DNA of 64,000 nucleotides from Oscillospiraceae bacterium (lineage in GTDB: Bacteria; Bacillota; Clostridia; Oscillospirales; Ruminococcaceae), in assembly GCA_021199795.1 (NCBI GenBank), contig JAJQHJ010000001.1, positions 17,010-81,009 of the forward strand, in the 5' to 3' direction. Position 1 is the stretch's first letter; each line of letters opens with the position of its first letter. The notes beneath the pieces are model-generated. The model searched no databases, was not told the origin of the DNA, and saw nothing but the letters and a program-made list of their open reading frames with translations. Shown piece after piece: positions 26,108 to 35,319 of this stretch. Position numbers and translations under genes: made by a program.

Positions 26108-28600
26108 ATGCAGGAAAATAATTTTGGAGGACTGACGGAATCAGAAGCTGAGAGGAGGCTCAAAGAATATGGCTACAATCGCCTCAAGTCGAAGAGCAGA
26201 AAGAACCCGATTGGGATATTTCTGTCGCAGTTCAAGGACATCATGGTCATCGTGCTTCTGTGCGCAACTGTTGTCTCGGTTGCCATGGGCGAGATATATG
26301 ATGCAGTGACGATTATTCTGATTGTCCTTATGGATGCAATACCGGGATTCATTCAGGAATACAGGACAGAGAGGACGATGGAGGCACTTGAGAAGCTGAC
26401 TGCTCCAACTGCAAGGGTTATTCGGGACGGGAACGAGAAAGTTATCGATGCTTCGCTTATTGTTCCAGACGATGTAATTCTTATTGAAGCAGGCGACCAG
26501 GTGCCGTGTGACGGAAGAATTCTTAGCTCCAACGGGCTTTGGTGCAACGAATCAATTCTCACAGGCGAATCGGAAGCTGTCAGAAAAGGAGAAGCTGATA
26601 ATTCCGTCTACATGGGAAGCTCGGTTACCAGAGGCAATGCCGTCATCGTTTGCGAGACTACTGGCATGGGAACAAAAATGGGACAGGTTTCTTCGCTCAT
26701 CGATGAAGCTGGATCTGAGGAAACGCCTCTTCAAAGAAAGCTCGGCTCTCTCGGAAAGACCTTGTGTCTGCTCTGTGCTGGTGTATGCGTTCTTGTGGTG
26801 GTTGCAGGTATACTCAGAGGTGAGCCTATCTTCGACATGCTGATGACTGGCATAACAATTGCAATTGCTGCCATTCCAGAGGGTCTTCCGGCTACTGTTA
26901 CGATAACACTTGCCCTGGCGGTCAGGCGGATGATGAAGAAAAATGCTCTTGTAAGGCGACTTCATTCTGTCGAGACTCTTAGCTGTGCAAATGTTATCTG
27001 TACCGACAAGACAGGCACACTGACAGAGAACAAGATGAGCGTCACGAGGATAAGAACTGCTGACAAGGAATTTGCCATTACAGATAATCTGAATGCTGAC
27101 AAAAGCCTTGAAGAGCTTTTAAGGTGTGCTGTTCTATGCAATAATGCTGTTCTGAGTGAGAATGACGGCATAGGAGACCCGACGGAGGTTGCTCTTTTAG
27201 TTGTTGCAAAGAAATTTGGTATCAGCAAAAATGGTTACACCAGGCTCTCTGAGATACCGTTTGACAGCGAATCGAAAAGAATGAGTGTCACTGTTTCTTG
27301 CAAGAATGGAACTAAAACATACATAAAAGGTGCACCGGATGTGATTCTCAAGACATGCAGGATGATTTATACTGAATCCGGTATTCTCCCATTTACAAGT
27401 GAGAAAAAGAAAGAGTTATATCGAATAGTTGACGATTATGCCGGCTGTGCACTGCGTGTCATGGCGTTTGCCTTTACAGACGAGAAGACAGGCTACGAGG
27501 TTTTCTTAGGGCTGGCAGGTATGCTCGACGCTCCAAGAGCGGAATCCAAGACATCAGTAAGTGAACTCAGGAAAGCCGGAATCAGAACAGTTATGATTAC
27601 CGGAGACCATAAGCTGACTGCTGAGGCTGTTGCAAAAGAAGTTGGAATTCTCAGGCGCGGTGACCTGGTCATATCAAAAGAAGAGCTCGACAAGCTCACA
27701 GACAAAGAGCTTGACAGAATCATATCCAAAGCTTCTGTGTTTGCAAGAGTCGATCCTGGCGACAAGCTCAGAATCGTGCAGTCACTAAAAAGAAAGGGCA
27801 ACATCGTTGCCATGACAGGTGACGGGGTAAATGATGCTCCAGCTGTAAAGGAAGCGGATATCGGCATCGCCATCGGTCAGAATGGTTCGGAGGCGTGCAA
27901 GCAAGCCGCAGATATGGTTCTGCTCGATAACAATCTATCAACCATCTGCGAAGCGGTCAGGCAAGGCAGAACGGTTTACATGAATATCCGCAAATTTGTG
28001 AGATATCTGATTTCCTGCAACATTGGAGAGGTCATGGTTATGTTTCTGTCAATAGTTCTAGGTATGCCGGTTGTCTTGCTCCCAACTCAGATTTTGCTTG
28101 TAAACCTGGTCACAGATGGTCTTCCGGCAATGGCACTGAGTCTTGAGAAGAGCGAAAAAGAAATACTCAGGATGAAACCATCGAGCTTTTCAGGGAGTTT
28201 TTTCAGCGGAGGTTTGCTCGGAAAGATTTCGATCCGAGGCATTCTTATTGGAATTTGCACGCTCGGATGCTTTGCATATTCTCTGTATTTTGGATGTGCT
28301 CTTGAAACTGCAAGAACATGTGCCCTGGTAACTCTGATTGCAAGTCAGCTTATTCATGTTTTCGAGTGCAGAAGTGAGCATAAATCGGTGTTTCAGATGA
28401 ACCCGTTCCATAACCCGGCACTGATTCTGGCTGTTCTTGTTTCCGCTGGCGTAACCGTATCATGCGTTTATGTGCCATTTTTGTCGGTTGCAATGGAAAC
28501 AACTCCGCTTATCTTGCCGGAAATGGCTTGGTCTCTTTTATTCGCGGCAGCCGTGCCGATAACCTCGGGGCTAATTCGGCTTATAACAAATCGGAAATAA
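26108..28600 (+). CDS. P-type calcium-transporting ATPase (PMCA/SERCA-like)
   Basis: The 830-residue P2-type ATPase has an N-terminal cation ATPase domain (LTESEAERRLKEYGYN), TGESE in the actuator domain, the M4 motif PEGLPATVT, phosphorylation site CTDKTGTLTEN, hinge TGDGVNDAPA, and about ten membrane segments. The PEGLP motif in M4 is typical of Ca2+/Mn2+ pumps. It exports Ca2+ across the cell membrane. The ATG at 26108 is chosen because AGGGAG is 7 bases upstream; an ATG at 26054 would start within the hairpin. Confidence 0.93.
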   Translation: MQENNFGGLTESEAERRLKEYGYNRLKSKSRKNPIGIFLSQFKDIMVIVLLCATVVSVAMGEIYDAVTIILIVLMDAIPGFIQEYRTERTMEALEKLTAPTARVIRDGNEKVIDASLIVPDDVILIEAGDQVPCDGRILSSNGLWCNESILTGESEAVRKGEADNSVYMGSSVTRGNAVIVCETTGMGTKMGQVSSLIDEAGSEETPLQRKLGSLGKTLCLLCAGVCVLVVVAGILRGEPIFDMLMTGITIAIAAIPEGLPATVTITLALAVRRMMKKNALVRRLHSVETLSCANVICTDKTGTLTENKMSVTRIRTADKEFAITDNLNADKSLEELLRCAVLCNNAVLSENDGIGDPTEVALLVVAKKFGISKNGYTRLSEIPFDSESKRMSVTVSCKNGTKTYIKGAPDVILKTCRMIYTESGILPFTSEKKKELYRIVDDYAGCALRVMAFAFTDEKTGYEVFLGLAGMLDAPRAESKTSVSELRKAGIRTVMITGDHKLTAEAVAKEVGILRRGDLVISKEELDKLTDKELDRIISKASVFARVDPGDKLRIVQSLKRKGNIVAMTGDGVNDAPAVKEADIGIAIGQNGSEACKQAADMVLLDNNLSTICEAVRQGRTVYMNIRKFVRYLISCNIGEVMVMFLSIVLGMPVVLLPTQILLVNLVTDGLPAMALSLEKSEKEILRMKPSSFSGSFFSGGLLGKISIRGILIGICTLGCFAYSLYFGCALETARTCALVTLIASQLIHVFECRSEHKSVFQMNPFHNPALILAVLVSAGVTVSCVYVPFLSVAMETTPLILPEMAWSLLFAAAVPITSGLIRLITNRK

Positions 28601-28607
28601 ATAACAG

Positions 28608-28641
28608 AACCGCTTTCCTATTGAACAGGAAAGCGGTTTTA
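28608..28641 (+). terminator. Rho-independent terminator between convergent genes
   Basis: Perfect 12-bp stem AACCGCTTTCCT (28608-28619) with AGGAAAGCGGTT (28627-28638), 7-base loop, then TTATT. It ends the Ca2+-ATPase transcript and overlaps the stop of the convergent flavoprotein gene. Confidence 0.85.
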
Positions 28642-30228
28642 TTGCGGTGCAAGGCTTCTCATCACTTCGAGTGCTGCCTTGATTCCATCGACTGCGGCTG
28701 ACATTATTCCTCCGGCATAGCCGGCACCCTCGCCGCATGGAATCAGGTTCTCGGTTCCAAGAGCCCGCATATTCTCGTCCCTTGTGATGCGAACCGGGGA
28801 CGAAGTTCTCGTTTCAGGGGCAGTCAGGACGGCTCCCATGTCCTTGAAGCAGTCCATTTCACGGGCAAATTTCGTTAAACCCTCTTTCATCATTTCAGAT
28901 ACAAACTGAGGGAAAAGCTTATTCAGGTCTCTGTCCACAACACCCGGCTCATAGCTGGGAACAACTGAGCGACTGGCACTATTTCCGTGGAAATTGCCAA
29001 CAGTCATTGCCGGAGCACGGCTGTCACCGCTCATAAGATATGCTTTTTTCTCGATATCCGAAGCAAATCTGACACCGTCAAGTGCATCATGTCCGAAGTC
29101 ATCTGGATTGACTGAAACCACAATTGCTGCATTGGCATTTTCTCCATCGCGGCTGTACATACTCATACCGTTGGTCACTATAGTGCCTTTTTCGCTTGCA
29201 GATGCTACGACCATTCCACCGGGACACATGCAGAAAGTATAGCACGCCCTGCCATCCGATCTTCTGTAGGACAGCTGATACTCCCCTTTCGGAAGAAGTG
29301 GGCTTCCGGCATAATCGCCATACAGGCTTTTTTCGACGCTTTCCTGAGTGTGCTCGATTCTTGCGCCTACTGAAAATGGTTTTGGCGCAAGACTGATTCC
29401 GCTTTTCAGGAGCATTTCAAAGGTGTCTCTCGCAGAGTGACCAATCGCCAGGATGAGCGCGCTTGTTTCGATATCACCTGATGGCGTTGAAACCTTGGTT
29501 ATCCTTTCACCATCAAAAGTAATGCCAGTGAGTTCTGAGTGAAACCGGACTTCGCCACCGTTTTCGATTATCCTCTGACGTATATTCCTGACGATGCCTC
29601 TCAGATTATCTGTGCCTAAGTGCGGCTTGGCAATTCTCAATATGCTTTCAGGTGCGCCGAAGTCAACGAATTTTTCGAGTACATACCGACAGAGTTGATC
29701 ATTGATTCTCGTGGTAAGTTTACCGTCTGAGAATGTTCCGGCTCCACCCTCGCCAAACTGGACATTGGTGCTCTCATCGAGTTCTCCACCCGACCAATAC
29801 TGCGAGATTTTCTCGACTCTCTCGTCGACTGAACCGCCTCGTTCAAGAACTATCGGCTTATAGCCATATTCCGAGAGAGTCAGTCCGGCAAACATTCCGG
29901 CAGGTCCGAAGCCTGCAATTACAACCCGACCGTCGGTCTTCCTGCTTGAAATTACCGGGGAAAGTTCAAGCTCCTCAAAGTACTTTATATTCTGCTTCTT
30001 TGAAAGCTCACGCTCAAGCTTATCTGAATCAAGCGCAAGGAGAACTGAGCTTACAAGTTGGATGCCGTCACGTGTTCTTTCACGCTTTCTTGCGTCAAGT
30101 GAAGTCTTGTATATGGATGCAGAAAGGACATGCCGCTTCCCTGCTCCGACTTCCCGAAGTGCCGAGGAAACTATCTCTGCTTCGCTGACATTCAGCGGAG
30201 TTTTTATGTTCATAACTATTATTGGCAT
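28639..30228 (-). CDS. FAD-dependent dehydrogenase, COG2509 family
   Basis: The 529-residue flavoprotein has an N-terminal alpha-beta extension, the dinucleotide fold VIAGFGPAGMFAGLTL, and the family motif NVQFGEGGAGTFSDGKL. A C-terminal CGEGAGYAGGIMSAA motif closes the FAD site. The family is widespread in anaerobes and uncharacterised. GAGGG precedes the ATG. Downstream of the cdaA-cdaR genes, behind a terminator-like hairpin, and with no promoter I could find, so it may be expressed by read-through. Confidence 0.88.
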   Translation of the reverse strand: MPIIVMNIKTPLNVSEAEIVSSALREVGAGKRHVLSASIYKTSLDARKRERTRDGIQLVSSVLLALDSDKLERELSKKQNIKYFEELELSPVISSRKTDGRVVIAGFGPAGMFAGLTLSEYGYKPIVLERGGSVDERVEKISQYWSGGELDESTNVQFGEGGAGTFSDGKLTTRINDQLCRYVLEKFVDFGAPESILRIAKPHLGTDNLRGIVRNIRQRIIENGGEVRFHSELTGITFDGERITKVSTPSGDIETSALILAIGHSARDTFEMLLKSGISLAPKPFSVGARIEHTQESVEKSLYGDYAGSPLLPKGEYQLSYRRSDGRACYTFCMCPGGMVVASASEKGTIVTNGMSMYSRDGENANAAIVVSVNPDDFGHDALDGVRFASDIEKKAYLMSGDSRAPAMTVGNFHGNSASRSVVPSYEPGVVDRDLNKLFPQFVSEMMKEGLTKFAREMDCFKDMGAVLTAPETRTSSPVRITRDENMRALGTENLIPCGEGAGYAGGIMSAAVDGIKAALEVMRSLAPQ

Positions 30229-30249
30229 GTATTTCCCTCACTTTTACGC

Positions 30250-30284
30250 TCAAAAAATCGGGGCAAAAACAGCTTTCGCCCCGA
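30250..30284 (-). terminator. Rho-independent terminator after cdaR
   Basis: Minus-strand stem TCGGGGC (30284-30278) with GCCCCGA (30064-type arm at 30264-30258), loop of 13, followed by six T residues (30257-30252). It lies about 20 bases past the cdaR stop. Confidence 0.75.
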
Positions 30285-30302
30285 ATTATCTGATTTTTAT
30301 AT

Positions 30303-31652
30303 TTACTCCGCTTCTTCCGCCTCAGCTTCTGTTTCATCAGCAGTCTCAACAGCTTCAATGCTTACATACACCCGATAGGTGCCATAGCACCAGACATTGT
30401 CATAGCCTGGGACATAGATAGTAAGATCCATGATAGTATAGTTTACACTGGTATTCGCATAGTCAAGCATGTCTATCTCGGCAACGACGTCAGATGAGCT
30501 TATCTGCTCAAGCACATCTGTAGGTCCGACCAGAATTACATTCTGAACCTGAGCCTGTTCCACAGTCACCGTCTTGTCTCCGGAACTATTCATGATGTAT
30601 ATCTGCGAATTACTTACTGTCACAACTTTTTCGGAATAACCGTCAAGGTCGAATGTAACCGTTGCAGTGTCTATTCCGGAAATGTTCTCATAGTTGCTGG
30701 ATCTGTCGATGGTTACGTCAAACACGCTACCAACCGTTATTTTGTTGATAGGAATATAGTCGAGATTTATCGGGTCGAGGTTGCTAAGATTTGTATTCTG
30801 CGACCTTACAAGTATGCTTGATGGATTTATACTGTACGATATCGACGTCAGATCAAAAGAGTCCACAGTTGACGTCAGAGTTACGCTGAGGTCAACGTCT
30901 CTTACCATGTATACAGGAACTGTCACCTCAAAGCTTTCGTTATCGACGGTGACATCCTCGCTCTGAAATACATCATTACCACTGTACAGGATTACCGAAT
31001 TCAGATTTGAGGTCATTGTAGACTGGATGGTAGCAGCGTTGTCAACCTTGACAGCTATAGAGGTAATCTGATCGATATAGTCCTGAGGACCATAAACCTC
31101 AATTGTAGACGGGGAAATAGTGATCTCGTCTTCATCGATGATATATCCGTCAGCTGCAGCCAGATTGGAAACGTCGGCAACCAAAGTTCCATCCTCAACT
31201 GAGAATGTCTTTGTTACCATATAGTCAAAATCGACCTTGACGGTTGATGGCTCAATCTGGTCAACCTCGATGGTGTCGCCGTTTACACTTGTTACGACAA
31301 GCGAAAGCTCATAGGAGCCGGTGGCTCTTACGGCATCCACATTTATTCCAACGTGGATATCATCTGCCGTATAATCACCTATAAGGTATCTTTCACCAGA
31401 GATTACGACATTGACAGAATCCACGGATGTCTTCATGACTGAAATACCGGCGACATCGGCATAGGAGCCGTCAAGTGAGAAATCGATGGGGACGTCTTTC
31501 AGGGTGATTGTCGTTTCAGGAAAGACGGTAAGCGACATTATTATCCAGATAACAAACGCAAGAACTATCGAAAAGAGCATCAGATAGAAGTTGCCGCTCT
31601 TGAAAAACTTAGTCTTCTGAGTTGTTTTCTCGGTCGTTTTCTTCTCCGCCAT
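30303..31652 (-). CDS. cdaR: CdaR (YbbR-domain regulator of diadenylate cyclase)
   Basis: The 449-residue protein has one N-terminal membrane helix (about residues 22-42) and four YbbR-type beta repeats outside the membrane, with recurring VxVxxYGP/VxLVGP segments, and an acidic tail of Glu and Ala. CdaR binds and modulates CdaA. The gene begins 44 bases inside the 3' end of cdaA with its own GGAG site, so the two are coupled. The glmM gene that normally follows is not present. Confidence 0.88.
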   Translation of the reverse strand: MAEKKTTEKTTQKTKFFKSGNFYLMLFSIVLAFVIWIIMSLTVFPETTITLKDVPIDFSLDGSYADVAGISVMKTSVDSVNVVISGERYLIGDYTADDIHVGINVDAVRATGSYELSLVVTSVNGDTIEVDQIEPSTVKVDFDYMVTKTFSVEDGTLVADVSNLAAADGYIIDEDEITISPSTIEVYGPQDYIDQITSIAVKVDNAATIQSTMTSNLNSVILYSGNDVFQSEDVTVDNESFEVTVPVYMVRDVDLSVTLTSTVDSFDLTSISYSINPSSILVRSQNTNLSNLDPINLDYIPINKITVGSVFDVTIDRSSNYENISGIDTATVTFDLDGYSEKVVTVSNSQIYIMNSSGDKTVTVEQAQVQNVILVGPTDVLEQISSSDVVAEIDMLDYANTSVNYTIMDLTIYVPGYDNVWCYGTYRVYVSIEAVETADETEAEAEEAE

Positions 31653-32535
31653 CAGTCTTCTCCTTTCTTGTGAACAGCTTGCCGATCAATTTCTTATCGC
31701 CAGCAGCCTTTTCATCCATAATCTGGGACTTCAAGTACTTTATGATTCTTTCCTTAGTGTAGCCTCTGGTGAGTTCACCGTTTTCGGCGATTGAAATGGT
31801 GCCTGTCTCTTCTGAGACTACAACGATTATGGCATCGGAGCTCTCACTCATGCCGATTGCCGCTCTGTGTCTGGAGCCAAGCTGCTTATTAATTCTTTCT
31901 TCTTTCTGAGGAGTGGGCAGGAAGCAACCTGCAGCGATGATTCTGGCGTTTCTTATGATTACCGCACCGTCATGCAAAGGGGTCTTCGGGAAGAAGATGC
32001 TTCCCAATGTTGCAACGCTCGGAATGCAGTCCATGACCGTTCCGTTATCAATCTGTTCACCAAGACGAGTGGTTCGCTCGATTACGATGAGTGCGCCTGT
32101 TCTTGTTTCGGAAAGCTGGCTTACAGCCTCGCCGATAACCTCGATAGTGTCATCCCAGTTCTTGGCTTCGTCATCCGCTTTGTAGCCTCCGCCGCCGAAG
32201 ATTCCAAAGCTTTTCACATTCGTCTGACCCATCTTCTCAAGTATTCGCCTCAGCTCCGGCTGGAATACGATGATTACCGCCAGGATTCCGATTTGCAGGA
32301 AGTTTTCAAGCAAATAAGACATAACCTTAAGCTGAAGCCAGGAGGCAACAAGATAAACTCCGACTATAATTAAAATTCCAGTCAGAAGCTGTTGAGCTCT
32401 TGTTTCACGGATAATCTTGATGAGCTTATAGAGGATATACGCTAATATGATAATGTCGATAATGTCCCTTATGGATATCGAACTGATTACACTTACGAAC
32501 TTTACCCAAATATCGCTGACAAATTCCAAGTCCAT
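31609..32535 (-). CDS. cdaA: Diadenylate cyclase CdaA (c-di-AMP synthase)
   Basis: The 308-residue protein has three N-terminal membrane helices and a DAC domain with DGAVIIR and RHRAAIGMSE, the two ATP-binding and catalytic motifs. It makes cyclic di-AMP, which controls potassium uptake, osmolyte balance and cell-wall stability. The extended, charged C-terminal tail (rich in Lys and Glu) overlaps the start of cdaR. A consensus promoter lies 39 bases upstream. Confidence 0.95.
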   Translation of the reverse strand: MDLEFVSDIWVKFVSVISSISIRDIIDIIILAYILYKLIKIIRETRAQQLLTGILIIVGVYLVASWLQLKVMSYLLENFLQIGILAVIIVFQPELRRILEKMGQTNVKSFGIFGGGGYKADDEAKNWDDTIEVIGEAVSQLSETRTGALIVIERTTRLGEQIDNGTVMDCIPSVATLGSIFFPKTPLHDGAVIIRNARIIAAGCFLPTPQKEERINKQLGSRHRAAIGMSESSDAIIVVVSEETGTISIAENGELTRGYTKERIIKYLKSQIMDEKAAGDKKLIGKLFTRKEKTDGGEENDRENNSED

Positions 32536-32573
32536 TTCCCTTTCCGCCTGATAACGGCATTGATGATACCTCT

Positions 32574-32602
32574 ATTTTAACAGCAATCGAGGGAAATTTC
32601 AA
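32574..32602 (-). promoter_or_regulatory. Promoter of cdaA-cdaR
   Basis: Minus strand: TTGAAA (32602-32597), 17-base spacer, TAAAAT (32579-32574). It begins directly after the stop of the upstream desulfurase-like gene (32606). Confidence 0.7.
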
Positions 32603-32605
32603 TAG

Positions 32606-33769
32606 TCAAAGCCCATCTTTTGAGATTTTTTTTACTTCCTGAAGAAGCTTTCTGACATCTGACTCAGCGTTGAAAACTGATGGCGAAAATCTGACTGTTC
32701 CCTCTGGAAGCGTTCCGAGTGTTTTGTGTGCCAGAGGTGCACAGTGAAGACCTCCTCTTAAGGCAAAGCCTCTTTGGGACAACGCTTCCGAAACCGCCGA
32801 CGACGGCAGCCCATCAATATTGAACGAAACTATCGGGACAAAGTGATTGCCGTTTCGATATACCGTTACATTGTCGATGCTGCTGAGACCATCCAGGAAT
32901 ATCTCGCAGAGTGACTGTTCATGGCTGAATATATCATCCATTCCATAGCTGCCGACATAATCGATTCCTGCTTTCAGAGAGGCAATTCCTACCGTGTTGA
33001 GGGTTCCGCTTTCCATTCTTTCCGGCATAAATCCGGTTTGTTCGAGCTCAGCTGATGTTGCTCCTGTTCCGCCCTCGATTATGGTATCGGGGACATATTT
33101 GCCATCTGATATCAGAAGACCGGTTCCCGTGACACCATAGAGTCCCTTATGTCCGGCGGTGCAGATGAAATTCATGCCATCGCTAAGACTCAGCGGGATT
33201 ATTCCGCAAGCCTGTGCGCCATCAACTATGAAGCAGACTCCTAAGCCACGGCACATTTCTGCAATCTCCCGTATCGGCATTATTCTGCCGGTGACATTGC
33301 TTGCGGCAGTGCAGACGACACAGCGGGTGTCAAGGGTGATGAGCTTTCTGAAATTGTTCAGAGTCTCCTCATCAGTTTTCCCTACTGTTGCTACATCGAC
33401 CGCCGCTCCAGCTTTCGAGAGAGCATATGCAGGTCGAGCTACGGAGTTATGCTCCATTGAGGATATGACAAGTCTGTCGTGGGGCTTGACTATGCCCTTT
33501 ATGGCGAGGTTAAGAGAATGTGTGCAGTTACTGGTGAAGATTGTATTTTCCGGCTCAGACTTGAACATCCTGGCAGCTGTGCTACGGGCATCATAAACCA
33601 TTGCTGCCGCGTTATATGAATAAGCGTGCCCCGACCTACCAGGGTTTCCACCGTACTCTACGGGTGCTTCCGCCGTAGCTCTTACAACCGACGGAGGCTT
33701 TGGGTAGGTCGTGGCAGCATTGTCGAAGTAAACGCAATTTGCTGTGTTTGCTGAGTTGACTGTTCTCAC
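32606..33769 (-). CDS. Cysteine desulfurase-like class V aminotransferase
   Basis: The 387-residue PLP protein begins with YFDNAATTYPKP, has TSNCTHSLNLAIKG, the cofactor lysine in TAGHKGLYG, and a RGGLHCAP loop with the cysteine that would carry the persulfide. This is the clostridial cysteine desulfurase family distinct from SufS and IscS. It starts with GTG (AAAGGA 9 bases upstream) and follows a DUF3343 gene by 30 bases; the two may work together in sulfur or selenium transfer. Confidence 0.85.
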   Translation of the reverse strand: MRTVNSANTANCVYFDNAATTYPKPPSVVRATAEAPVEYGGNPGRSGHAYSYNAAAMVYDARSTAARMFKSEPENTIFTSNCTHSLNLAIKGIVKPHDRLVISSMEHNSVARPAYALSKAGAAVDVATVGKTDEETLNNFRKLITLDTRCVVCTAASNVTGRIMPIREIAEMCRGLGVCFIVDGAQACGIIPLSLSDGMNFICTAGHKGLYGVTGTGLLISDGKYVPDTIIEGGTGATSAELEQTGFMPERMESGTLNTVGIASLKAGIDYVGSYGMDDIFSHEQSLCEIFLDGLSSIDNVTVYRNGNHFVPIVSFNIDGLPSSAVSEALSQRGFALRGGLHCAPLAHKTLGTLPEGTVRFSPSVFNAESDVRKLLQEVKKISKDGL

Positions 33770-33799
33770 ATTGACAATTCCTTTCGTAAAGACCGTATT

Positions 33800-34021
33800 T
33801 TACATTTCGACTGTCCCGCGACCTTTGATCGCTATGCCGCTTTTCTCAAGAATTCCCGTCACATAGTCGGGGTTATCCCTTATTCGTACAGAGTAGCCGC
33901 AACCGGAAGCCAGATTCTTCGGAGTTTTCGACACCTCGCAGAATATTCCCATACCATTGAGAAGCTTTTTTGCTTTCATTGCGTAGGTGATGGAGGAAAC
34001 GGCTAAGAGAGTGTATTTCAT
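33800..34021 (-). CDS. DUF3343 small protein (putative Se/S carrier)
   Basis: The 73-residue protein (KYTLLAVSSITYAMKAKKLL start) has the family pattern SGCGYSVRI, in which a Cys-Gly pair is the proposed sulfur or selenium carrying site. DUF3343 proteins are often found next to a desulfurase-like protein and selenium genes. The ATG at 34021 has GAGGTG 9 bases upstream; an upstream GTG at 34033 overlaps that site. Probably cotranscribed with the following desulfurase. Confidence 0.75.
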   Translation of the reverse strand: MKYTLLAVSSITYAMKAKKLLNGMGIFCEVSKTPKNLASGCGYSVRIRDNPDYVTGILEKSGIAIKGRGTVEM

Positions 34022-34103
34022 CTCAAAGTGCACCTCGCACTTATTACTGCCTCCCGAATAGAAGAGGCTAACATATTATATGACAACCGATGCCCTAATG
34101 ACA

Positions 34104-34134
34104 CAAAAAAAGACCCTGCCTGAGCAGAGTCTTT
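34104..34134 (-). terminator. Rho-independent terminator after ispDF
   Basis: Minus strand: 11-bp stem AAAGACTCTGC (34134-34124) with GCAGGGTCTTT (34119-34109), 4-base loop, seven or more T residues following (34111-34105). It lies 22 bases past the ispDF stop. Confidence 0.85.
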
Positions 34135-34155
34135 CAGAGTCCTTGATTTCCGGTT

Positions 34156-35319
34156 TTACAAGCTTCTTATGAGTGAGACTGCATGTGTGGCTATTCCCTC
34201 TCCCGCTCCTGTGAAGCCCAAGCCCTCCTCGGTGGTCGCTTTGACGGAAACAGAATTTATGTCTACCCCCATAGCGGAAGCCAGAGTTTCCCGCATATTG
34301 AGAATATAAGGCGAAAGCTTTGGCTTCTGGGCGATTATTGTTATATCGGTATTGCATATCTCAAAGCCATTATCCCTGAGAACCCGGCAGACTTCTTTAA
34401 GAAGCTCTATGCTATCTGCGCCCTTGTACTTATCATCTGAGTCCGGAAAGAGCTTTCCTATATCTCCAAGTGCCGCCGCTCCAAGGAGTGAATCCATGAG
34501 AGCATGGGTAATAACATCTGCATCTGAATGCCCAAGCAGTCCTAGTTCGTATGGTATTTCGACTCCGCCTAGTATAAGCTTTCTGTCTGGAACAAGCTTA
34601 TGTACATCATAGCCGTGACCGATTCTTATTGAGCCGTAGCTCATAAGTCCTTCTGCCATTTTCAAATCCTCCGGAACGGTAATTTTTATGTTATTCCTTG
34701 ATCCCATAGTCAAGTGAGGCATGATTCCTATCGAATCCAGTAGCTGTGCATCGTCGGTATAGTCGCCGGTGACGTTCTCCAGTGCGTAGAGATAAAGCTT
34801 TCTGGAAAAACTCTGCGGGGTTTTTATGAGATAGTATTTTGAACGGTCGGGAGAATAGGAAGTCTCGCCATCTGAGAATCTTATCGTCTCGGTCATAGGA
34901 GTTGAGACTATCGAGCTTCCGAACCTGAATGCATCGTCTAAAGATGATCTTATCTCATCATGTGAGACAAGTGGTCTCGCACCATCGTGTATCATGATGA
35001 TATCCTCAGTAGCTACTTTCACGGCATTCATCACAGACTGCTGTCTTGTTTTTCCGGCATTCACAAACAGAATCGGCTTTTCAATTCCGGAAAGTGCAGA
35101 TTTATACGTTTCAAAAAGCTCTTCCGGTGCTGAAACTATTACCCTTTTGATTTCGTCAAGCGTACAGAACGGCTCACAGGAGCGGTATATGCACGGCTTA
35201 CCTGAAATCAGAGATAAAAGCTTATTCTTGCCATTCATGCGCGCACTTCTGCCTCCACAGGCAAGTATAAGCTCAGCGGAGCGGGAAGCAGGCATTAGCT
35301 CTAGTATGTTCTTATCCAT
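34156..35319 (-). CDS. ispDF: Bifunctional IspD-IspF (MEP pathway isoprenoid enzymes fused)
   Basis: The 387-residue protein joins two enzymes. Residues about 1-220 are IspD (CTP-binding loop [29 protein letters not shown]), making CDP-methylerythritol; about 225-387 are IspF ([36 protein letters not shown]), the cyclodiphosphate synthase. The ATG at 35319 overlaps the comM stop as TGATG with GGGAG 8 bases away; the ATG at 35322 is an alternative. Fusion is known in several bacteria and makes it part of the cytoplasmic MEP pathway. Confidence 0.93.
   Translation of the reverse strand: MDKNILELMPASRSAELILACGGRSARMNGKNKLLSLISGKPCIYRSCEPFCTLDEIKRVIVSAPEELFETYKSALSGIEKPILFVNAGKTRQQSVMNAVKVATEDIIMIHDGARPLVSHDEIRSSLDDAFRFGSSIVSTPMTETIRFSDGETSYSPDRSKYYLIKTPQSFSRKLYLYALENVTGDYTDDAQLLDSIGIMPHLTMGSRNNIKITVPEDLKMAEGLMSYGSIRIGHGYDVHKLVPDRKLILGGVEIPYELGLLGHSDADVITHALMDSLLGAAALGDIGKLFPDSDDKYKGADSIELLKEVCRVLRDNGFEICNTDITIIAQKPKLSPYILNMRETLASAMGVDINSVSVKATTEEGLGFTGAGEGIATHAVSLIRSL

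Noticed and set aside
32606..33769. Calling the class V aminotransferase a second SufS
   Set aside because: The real SufS with SufU is at 57943-59572; this protein is shorter, lacks the RAGHHCAQ loop (it has RGGLHCAP) and is paired with DUF3343.
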